64,000 nucleotides of DNA. Origin: Spisula solida. Lineage: Eukaryota; Mollusca; Bivalvia; Venerida; Mactridae. The position numbers and the translations under genes are program-made. A model generated the notes under the pieces. It did not search any database, was not told the DNA's origin, and was given only the letters and a program-made list of their open reading frames with translations. The stretch lies in assembly GCA_947247005.1 (NCBI GenBank), contig OX365955.1, forward strand, positions 36,125,822 to 36,189,821. The letters run 5' to 3'. This document shows, in pieces, positions 61,601 through 64,000 of this stretch; within the stretch, counting starts at the first letter, position 1; the number at the start of each line of letters is the position of its first letter.

Positions 61601-64000
61601 TAGGTTAGAGCACCAGCCTGTGAGTATAAACTGTGCAGAATGGTAATGGTATAACTGCCAGTGTAAAAATGTAGTTCCAGAACTTGTTAGCTCATTGTCA
61701 GCATATTCTCTATATCACTGAAATACGAGCCTTTAAGCCACAAAACACCAGTACATAGTGGTGGTAGGGAGCACACTTTAGGATTTGAGAGGTCTCGGGT
61801 CCAATCCAGGTCTGTGCCACTGCTTAATTTCTGAGCAAGAATAACCAACAATGCTCCACTCGACCAAGGTGTGAATTGGTACGTGTGAGGTCAGTATATA
61901 TTCAATATTCCTGGGCACCGTATCTCAATGTTGGCTGCACACAAACCTGGATAGAAATAGTCTACCCAGGGAGACCAAACACATGTTTCATTAGGTAGCC
62001 CAATGGCCAGGGCAAGTTAAATGTCAAAGGGTGGCTGAATTGCTGAAAGCAGCCCTAAACCTGATAGTTTAAACTCAAAATGATTACGGTATACAAACCT
62101 CCATAGTTTGTTTCAGAGTCAAGTTCGCAAAGAAGCATTCTTGTTGTAAAACAAAGCACATTTTTCTTTTCAGGGTTTTATTCAATGTTGTGCCCCCGAC
62201 ATTAATATTCCCATCATAAGCTGTACGTCCATTTAATGTGTTCATCAGAGTTGTCTTTCCTGCTCCTGAATAATCATAGTTAGATCTACTGTAAAATGGT
62301 TCATTTTTTTAAGAGTCCAATTATTCTTGCTAGCAATAATTGATTCATTAATCTAAATGACAATGAGTGTTGGATTCTTTTTATCTCATTAATTTAGTTA
62401 CCGAGTTAAAACAACATCAGAAATAATGAATTTAAGCCTACGACATTACGTGGTGAACTCATGCATTTGTTATCACACACATTGGAGAACATTGTTGCGT
62501 GATTTGTTCTCGAATGGAACATGACGTGTTTATGTGATAAGGCAGCAGAGACCATTGAAGGAATGGGTTAACTGGTTCACTATATCATTTACCAGGTATC
62601 AAAGTTATTTTGAGACTTTATGTGTATATACACATGTAGAATGGGATGTAACAGCATGAAGCTGAATGTACCTACCACTTGATCCCATTATGGCATGAAG
62701 CTGAATGTACCTACCACTTGATCCCATTATGGCATGAAGCTGAATGTACCTACCACTTGATCCCATTATAGCATGAAGCTGAAAGTACCTACCACTTGAT
62801 CCCATTATAGCATGAAGCTGAAAGTACCTACCACTTGATCCCATTATAGCATGAAGCTGAATGTACCTACCACTTGATCCCATTATAGCATGAAGCTGAA
62901 AGTACCTACCACTTGATCCCATTATAGCATGAAGCTGAAAGTACCTACCACTTGATCCCATTATAGCATGAAGCTGAAAGTACCTACCACTTGATCCCAT
63001 TATAGCATGAAGCTGAAAGTACCTACCACTTGATCCCATTATAGCATGAAGCTGAAAGTACCTACCACTTGATCCCATTATAGCATGAAGCTGAAAGTAC
63101 CTACCACTTGATCCCATTATAGCATGAAGCTGAAAGTACCTACCACTTGATCCCATTATAGCATGAAGCTGAAAGTACCTACCACTTGATCCCATTATAG
63201 CATGAAGCTGAATGTACCTACCACTTGATCCCATTATAGCATGCAGCTGAATGTACCTACCACTTGATCCCATTATGGCATGAAGCTGAATGTACCTACC
63301 ACTTGATCCCATTATAGCCAGCATTTCTCCCGGGGACACGCTTCCCGAGACATTGTTCAATATTTGGTTGCCAGCAATACTGACAGACAGACCAGACCAT
63401 CTCAACTCAGTTCCTGATAAACCATCTCTGTATGAATAGAGGAATAATGTGAATCATTTATTGTGATAGACAGACCGTAATAAAACCATGATATGCACTT
63501 ACATAATTATAGCTTCTGATGAAAGAAAACACTACATGATTTCCCCCCAAGTATTGTTTTATACCAACTTTAGAAATCACTACAACTTTACCCGTGTAAT
63601 TTCTCCACAACCAATTCATCCGAGCAAAAAACGAGTTCCAGCCAATCATAATTTTCAATCATTTTTAAGAACATTTGTCACTAGCAATTGAAATATTTTT
63701 TATTTCTCTGTATTGCGAGAAATTTTGGAATGTTTCTTCTGTGAGTTAATGTTTTTGTGTGAATAAATTCCTACGCGCTGTGAAATGACCATTGGTTCTT
63801 GAGGGTTGATAAAAATGTCGCTGTTACAGTACCTGGTTAAGCAGACGATATTTACACTGTTTGGTTTCATAATGTTCGCAGTTTAGCAACAAACTCCTGT
63901 TATAATGTATTTATTTTTTACTATTTACAATACTTTGCATTGATAAATAGAATTGATCGACGTTTCATCCATTAAATTTACCTCAGATCTTCGGCTAAAT
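34443..64000 (-). CDS. ABCG-family half-transporter gene, 14 exons in window, 5' end outside
   Basis: This gene encodes an ATP-binding cassette transporter of subfamily G, an integral membrane protein that works as a dimer and exports lipids or small organic compounds; the substrate cannot be read from sequence. Minus-strand exons: 63982-64000 (partial), 63300-63427, 62099-62265, 54941-55046, 53215-53315, 51002-51163, 48561-48654, 47182-47245, 45853-45920, 45277-45579, 44016-44230, 36232-36322, 35813-35930, 34443-34635. All internal borders are GT/AG and all phases agree, giving 608 residues counted from the window edge. Motifs: Walker A GSSGAGKT (46-53), Q-loop Q89/Q90, signature LSGGE (149-153), Walker B IIFLD (169-173) with catalytic E174, D-loop GLDS, H-loop H207. 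Six hydrophobic segments lie near 354-369, 383-398, 434-454, 459-483, 488-508 and 580-600. The linker [15 protein letters not shown] resembles the plant ABCG14/ABCG21-type clade more than ABCG1, ABCG2 or white. No internal stop or missing motif is seen, so the gene looks functional. Its introns are unusually rich in minisatellites. Confidence 0.92.
34760..35372. mobile_element. bivalve-type ATGCCCCC...GGGGGCAT element with three internal repeats
   Basis: Starts ACAAGAGATGTTTGTAAAAC plus ACGTATGCCCCCATGG and ends GATGGGGGGCATAAAAATG. Contains three copies of about 150 bp (GTGACCTTTGACCTACTGAC, AATCAATAGGGGTCAT). It lies in the intron between exons 34443-34635 and 35813-35930. Confidence 0.7.
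35145..35217 (-). mobile_element. short retroelement 3'-end insertion inside the preceding element
   Basis: Sister repeats read AATCAATAGGGGTCATCTAC without a break; here about 73 bases (TAAGTAAGTAACAACTTTAT ... TTGGTCTACATAG) are inserted after AATCAATAG. The TAAGTAAGTAA end looks like a short-repeat tail, fitting a 5'-truncated non-LTR insertion. Confidence 0.5.
35385..35600 (-). repeat. old dispersed repeat (also at 7745-7960 and 10380-10600)
   Basis: Inverted copy sharing CATGAATA, CTACCAGCCTAGTTGTGC-like and GAGAACAAGCAC/GTGCTTGTTCTC segments with the two plus-strand copies at the left of the window. Diverged, non-coding. Confidence 0.5.
35813..35930 (-). CDS. ABCG exon, TM5 end and extracellular loop
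   Basis: Acceptor TTTCAG above 35930, donor GTAAGT at 35807-35812. It encodes [20 protein letters not shown] and [18 protein letters not shown]. The motif with P-W and YLSF-YSF is the conserved ABCG segment after TM5. Phase 1 to 2. Confidence 0.93.
36232..36322 (-). CDS. ABCG exon, TM4-TM5
   Basis: Acceptor TTGCAG above 36322, donor GTAAAC at 36226-36231. It encodes [19 protein letters not shown] and then [11 protein letters not shown], matching the TM4-TM5 region of ABCG proteins. It is 91 bases long, phase 0 to 1. The preceding intron of about 7.7 kb holds two minisatellites and nested transposons. Confidence 0.92.
36449..37465. repeat. 27-bp minisatellite, about 37 copies, with inverted flanks
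   Basis: The unit is AGACTGTCTTCTAGAGCTG plus TAGTAACA, drifting to CCTCCTAGAG in the right half. The flanks are inverted copies of each other: TTCACTGCCTAATTTGTAAT... at 36427-36450 and ...AAATTTGTCAGTGAA ending near 37483, 22 of 24 matching. The array may therefore be the core of a foldback mobile element. It lies in the intron before exon 36232-36322. Confidence 0.9.
38262..38520. mobile_element. diverged bivalve GGGCCC...CTCACCTG repeat fragment
   Basis: ACAAGAGGGCCCATAGGTCT, GCTCACCTGTGCAC at one end and GGAAAAAGAGGGCCCCACTC at the other. Resembles the ends of the AGCTCACC elements at 12744 and 18490. No coding content. Confidence 0.45.
38770..39395. repeat. three diverged tandem repeats of about 209 bp
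   Basis: GTGAGTAT lies at 38803, 39012 and 39221. Each unit contains CTCAGAGTTTTA, GTGAATATGTC, GAATGACTCGGC and GAGCCAATA-like segments. Lies in an ABCG intron. Confidence 0.75.
39757..40780. repeat. 53-bp minisatellite, distal block (about 19 copies)
   Basis: Same unit as 42293-44046. The two blocks were one array before a pogo-like element inserted at a TA within a unit (CAACACT-TA). Units alternate between variants GAGACC/GACACC and CCAGC/CCCGC/CTCGC. Confidence 0.95.
40781..42291. mobile_element. pogo/Tigger-like non-autonomous DNA transposon, 1.5 kb
   Basis: The terminal inverted repeats start CAGTCAG...TACAACGACAC (21 of 25 matching) and the element is flanked by TA on both sides, the target-site duplication of Tc1/mariner/pogo elements. 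Subterminal TCGTTATAACGAA motifs are typical of pogo-like ends. No transposase reading frame is visible. It interrupts the 53-bp array. Confidence 0.85.
41529..42179. mobile_element. second pogo-like element nested in the first
   Basis: Inverted ends CAGTCAACTCTCTTTATCTC and CCGTCAACTCTCGTTATCTC (read inward; 21 of 23 matching including GAA) with TA on both sides at 41527-41528 and 42180-42181. It has no coding capacity. A degraded relative lies at 29873-30320. Confidence 0.82.
42293..44046. repeat. 53-bp minisatellite carrying a splice donor, proximal block (about 33 copies)
   Basis: The minus-strand unit is GTGTTGCTGGTGTCTATAGC, TGGACAG|GTAATTTCATG and TCTCAATCTGCTACA. It repeats the last roughly 31 bases of exon 44016-44230 plus its donor. 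Each unit also has CTGCTACAG|TG, an acceptor-like site, so a unit could look like a 26-base micro-exon. Confidence 0.96.
44016..44230 (-). CDS. ABCG exon, TM3 and start of TM4
   Basis: Acceptor GTTTAG above 44230, donor GTAATT at 44010-44015. It encodes [22 protein letters not shown]3 ([20 protein letters not shown]) and the start of TM4 ([17 protein letters not shown]). The last roughly 31 exon bases plus the donor are repeated about 52 times downstream as a 53-bp array. Any later donor would run into an in-frame stop in the first repeat. Confidence 0.93.
44379..44829. mobile_element. short inverted-repeat element (CAGGGTTCCCAC ends)
   Basis: The ends CAGGGTTCCCAC and GTGGGAACCCTG are perfect inverted repeats. 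The interior is dominated by TTCCCTGACTTTTCCCTGAC repeats. I recall elements with this end from many animal genomes. It lies in an ABCG intron. Confidence 0.75.
45277..45579 (-). CDS. ABCG exon, start of membrane domain (TM1-TM2)
   Basis: Acceptor TTACAG above 45579, donor GTAAGT at 45271-45276. It encodes the linker end, the amphipathic stretch [22 protein letters not shown]1 ([16 protein letters not shown]) and TM2 ([16 protein letters not shown]). It is 303 bases long, the largest exon of the gene, and phase 1 at both ends. Confidence 0.93.
45853..45920 (-). CDS. ABCG exon, linker
   Basis: Acceptor TTACAG above 45920, donor GTAATT at 45847-45852. It runs 68 bases, phase 2 to phase 1, and encodes [19 protein letters not shown], a Ser/Glu-rich hydrophilic linker. 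Placed by splice signals and exact phase fit between its neighbours. Confidence 0.75.
46021..46600. mobile_element. bivalve-type ACAAGAGCACC repeat element
   Basis: Begins AACAAGAGCACCGCCTACGA with GTGCTGGACGCTCA and carries two diverged repeats with AACTCATAAATATAGGTCACAG. Related to 27527-28500. Non-coding; lies in an ABCG intron. Confidence 0.6.
47182..47245 (-). CDS. ABCG exon, linker
   Basis: Acceptor GAACAG at 47246-47251, donor GTAAGT at 47176-47181. A short 64-base exon, phase 1 to phase 2, encoding [20 protein letters not shown], part of the poorly conserved linker between ATP-binding and membrane domains. Placed by phase continuity and splice signals; sequence conservation is weak here. 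Confidence 0.75.
48233..48515 (-). mobile_element. tRNA-derived SINE in ABCG intron
   Basis: Minus-strand head with an A-box-like CGTCCAGTGGTTAGTGCACT and a B-box-like GGGCTTGATTCC. It is followed by a body that ends AACTGGTTAAGTAAATCACC ... GTTGAGAAACGACATTCAAT and an A-rich tail, as in mollusc SINEs. Confidence 0.72.
48561..48654 (-). CDS. ABCG exon, end of nucleotide-binding domain
   Basis: Acceptor TTACAG above 48654, donor GTAAGT at 48555-48560. It encodes [19 protein letters not shown] and then [10 protein letters not shown], the conserved ABCG segment (usually ...YFG....Y..P.NPADF.) that closes the ATP-binding domain. It is 94 bases long and ends in phase 1. Confidence 0.92.
48900..49076 (+). 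mobile_element. 3' end of a non-LTR retrotransposon
   Basis: The sequence ATGAGCCGGAGGCCTAAATT, ACTGGAATAAAC, then (ATT)n resembles the 3' tail of LINE-type elements that end in a trinucleotide repeat. No coding part remains. Confidence 0.5.
49200..49725. repeat. 19-bp minisatellite, about 25 copies
   Basis: The unit is CTAGTCACCAAACACTTAA with small variants (TTAATTAG, CCATACAC). It lies in the same intron as the 30-bp array but does not touch an exon. Function unknown. Confidence 0.9.
49868..51005. repeat. 30-bp minisatellite, about 38 copies, carrying the splice donor of the catalytic-Glu exon
   Basis: The minus-strand unit is TTAGATGGTCAG|GTAAACAAC plus AGTCTTATC. It copies the last 11 bases of exon 51002-51163 and its donor. 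The frame [10 protein letters not shown] stays open for about eight units, to 50741. Some units have GGTCAT instead of GGTCAG before GTAAAC, a weaker donor. Confidence 0.96.
51002..51163 (-). CDS. ABCG exon with catalytic Glu, D-loop and H-loop
   Basis: Acceptor GATACAG just above 51163, donor GTAAAC at 50996-51001. The 162 bases (54 codons, phase 0 to 0) start with [15 protein letters not shown], contain ASIHQPS with the switch His, and end LNLLLDGQ. Both exon edges are seeds of tandem arrays, the 34-bp acceptor array at 51164-52648 and the 30-bp donor array at 49868-51001, so the exon is enclosed by copies of its own splice sites. Confidence 0.93.
51151..52648. repeat. 34-bp minisatellite, about 44 copies, carrying the acceptor and catalytic-Glu exon start
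   Basis: The minus-strand unit is GTGTATGTTGTATGATACAG followed by GAACCTACTACAGG, in which GATACAG|GAACCTACTACAGG equals the intron end and first 14 bases of exon 51002-51163. Only the most proximal copy leads into the real exon. The unit is not a multiple of three and reading through meets TGA within two units. Confidence 0.97.
53215..53315 (-). CDS. ABCG exon with LSGGE signature and Walker B
   Basis: Acceptor TTTCAG at 53316-53321, donor GTATGT at 53209-53214. It encodes [19 protein letters not shown] through DPDIIFLD: the C-loop signature and Walker B, ending in phase 0 just before the catalytic Glu. About 30 copies of the acceptor with its first exon bases (CAG|ATAT) lie in the upstream intron as a 34-bp array. 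Confidence 0.93.
53322..54930. repeat. 34-bp minisatellite, about 30 copies, carrying a splice acceptor
   Basis: On the minus strand the unit reads CTATTTGGTGTTCACATATT, TCAG, then ATAT plus a variable tail. TTTCAG|ATAT is the acceptor and first bases of exon 53215-53315. The array is split at 53807-54404 by an unrelated mobile element. Subfamilies alternate AGAACAACAT and AGATCAAGAT. Confidence 0.93.
53807..54404 (-). mobile_element. bivalve-type repeat element inserted in the 34-bp array
   Basis: It begins AACTAGAACTGTCGCCATTC with ATACCCCCCGCGTGGCAAAA, and contains three repeats of about 180 bp with CTGCAAAAACTGTAGGAG and AGTACAAAGGGCCATAATTC. It is an inverted copy of the element at 1756-2137, whose end reads GGCGACAGTTCTAGT. 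The other end is truncated. No coding capacity is seen. Confidence 0.8.
54941..55046 (-). CDS. ABCG exon, helical subdomain
   Basis: Acceptor TTGTAG at 55047-55052, donor GTATGT just below 54941. It encodes [17 protein letters not shown] followed by [17 protein letters not shown], the helical stretch between Q-loop and signature that is typical of ABCG proteins. It is 106 bases long and ends in phase 1. The preceding intron carries the 6.4-kb tandem array and the following one the 34-bp acceptor-bearing array. Confidence 0.92.
55168..61630. repeat. 6.4-kb tandem array, about 115 copies of 53-56 bp
   Basis: The unit is CACCATCTGGCAGGCTCACC followed by TATAGGTTAGAGCACCACC and AGCCTGTGAGTATAACA. 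Length varies by gain or loss of one CAC triplet. Blocks recur as larger units: the marker GAGCATCACC lies at 56066 and 58044 (1978 bp apart), and the marker CTATGGTTAG at 56875 and 59782 (2907 bp apart), so the array grew partly by kilobase-scale duplication. It sits within one ABCG intron, about 120 bp from exon 54941-55046. Confidence 0.96.
61745..61990 (+). mobile_element. tRNA-derived SINE-like element
   Basis: Contains GGTGGTAGGGAGCACACTTT and a B-box-like GGTCTCGGGTCCAATCCAGG, then CACTGCTTAATTTCTGAGCA and CCAAGGTGTGAATTGGTACG, which I recall from mollusc SINE bodies. It sits just beyond the 6.4-kb array. Confidence 0.6.
62099..62265 (-). CDS. ABCG exon completing Walker A, with Q-loop
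   Basis: Acceptor ATTCAG at 62266-62271, donor GTTTGT at 62093-62098. The exon starts with the two bases that complete the split Gly codon and continues [13 protein letters not shown], then the Q-loop stretch [16 protein letters not shown] and the start of the helical subdomain (KQTME). It runs 167 bases, ends in phase 0, and covers residues 49-104 of the visible protein. The K of GKTT is the ATP phosphate-binding Lys. Confidence 0.93.
62650..63318. repeat. 39-bp minisatellite, 17 copies, carrying the exon end and splice donor
   Basis: Each unit, on the minus strand, holds 19 exon bases (GCTATAATGGGATCAAGTG, coding AIMGSSG) followed by GTAGGTAC and ...CAGCTTCAT. The most exon-proximal copy is the true end of exon 63300-63427. 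The period is 13 codons and the coding frame stays open through all 17 copies. Copies are almost identical, differing mainly at T/A in GAATGTAC versus GAAAGTAC. Confidence 0.97.
63300..63427 (-). CDS. ABCG exon with first half of Walker A
   Basis: Acceptor ATACAG at 63428-63433. The exon encodes residues 7-48, through [13 protein letters not shown], and ends after the first base of the next Gly codon, so the intron cuts the P-loop. The first donor is GTAGGTAC at 63292-63299. Sixteen further near-identical donors follow in the intron because the exon end itself is tandemly repeated; see the array at 62650-63318. Which donor is used cannot be read from DNA. The first was chosen because it gives the normal ABCG length. 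Confidence 0.9.
63428..63981 (-). other. ABCG intron 1, no features seen
   Basis: Intron between the first two visible exons, GTAAAT to ATACAG. AT-rich; nothing recognised inside. Confidence 0.6.
63982..64000 (-). CDS. ABCG exon (first visible, partial)
   Basis: The last 19 bases of an exon that continues beyond the window. It encodes LAEDLR in the phase that joins exon 63300-63427 (split codon AG|A). The donor is GTAAAT at 63976-63981. This is the N-terminal part ahead of the nucleotide-binding domain. The call rests on phase continuity only, because the exon is cut by the window edge. Confidence 0.6.

Noticed and set aside
55168..61630. CRISPR array
   Set aside because: The repeats are contiguous without unique spacers, the locus is clearly eukaryotic, and no cas gene is present.
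55168..61630. Cluster of tRNA genes
   Set aside because: Only a D-arm-like part is present in each unit. There is no T-arm/B box and no acceptor stem, so these are not tRNA genes.
62605..63405. A separate 266-residue protein made of [13 protein letters not shown] repeats
   Set aside because: It is read-through of exon 63300-63427 into the donor array. The conserved continuation AGKTT lies in the next exon, so the plain reading is an intron; repeat inclusion is kept as a finding.

Overview
The window is animal nuclear DNA, most likely from a bivalve mollusc. It is AT-rich, the genes are split into short exons by long introns, and the non-coding part is packed with repeats that I recognise as typical of bivalve genomes: AGCTCACC...CCTCTTG elements, ATGCCCCC/GGGGGCAT elements, tRNA-headed SINEs and small inverted-repeat transposons. 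I cannot name the species.

The main gene is on the minus strand from the right edge of the window (64000) to a stop codon at 34443. It encodes an ABCG half-transporter (nucleotide-binding domain followed by six membrane segments). Fourteen exons can be placed with canonical GT/AG borders and consistent phases, giving 608 residues; only the extreme N-terminus lies outside the window. All catalytic motifs are intact: Walker A split by an intron, Q-loop, LSGGE signature, Walker B, catalytic Glu and H-loop.

The most striking property of the locus is that several introns of this gene are built from minisatellites whose repeat unit contains the exon edge and its splice site. The exon ending in the Walker A motif is followed by 17 copies of a 39-bp unit, each repeating the last 19 exon bases plus the GT donor. 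The exon carrying the catalytic Glu has about 44 copies of its own acceptor edge on one side (34-bp unit) and about 38 copies of its donor edge on the other (30-bp unit). The LSGGE exon has about 30 acceptor copies (34-bp unit), and a membrane-domain exon has about 52 donor copies (53-bp unit). A 27-bp array starts about 30 bp after the stop codon. In the 39-bp and 30-bp arrays the unit is a multiple of three and stays open, so alternative donors would give in-frame peptide insertions.

Region by region: 1-8164 holds the two last exons (3817-3903, 8080-8164) of an unrecognised plus-strand gene and several mobile elements. 8165-14500 is repeats. 15226-16200 is a broken Crypton-type tyrosine-recombinase (DUF3504/KIAA1958-like) gene, and 16500-17970 a broken hAT-like transposase gene with a 42-bp minisatellite grown inside its coding sequence; both are on the minus strand. 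18000-31960 is intergenic, with mobile elements and short tandem repeats. 31970-34414 is the array downstream of the transporter, interrupted by a mariner-like element with perfect 27-bp inverted ends. 34443-64000 is the transporter, whose introns hold the arrays, a pogo-like element nested in another, SINEs, and a 6.4-kb array of about 55-bp units.
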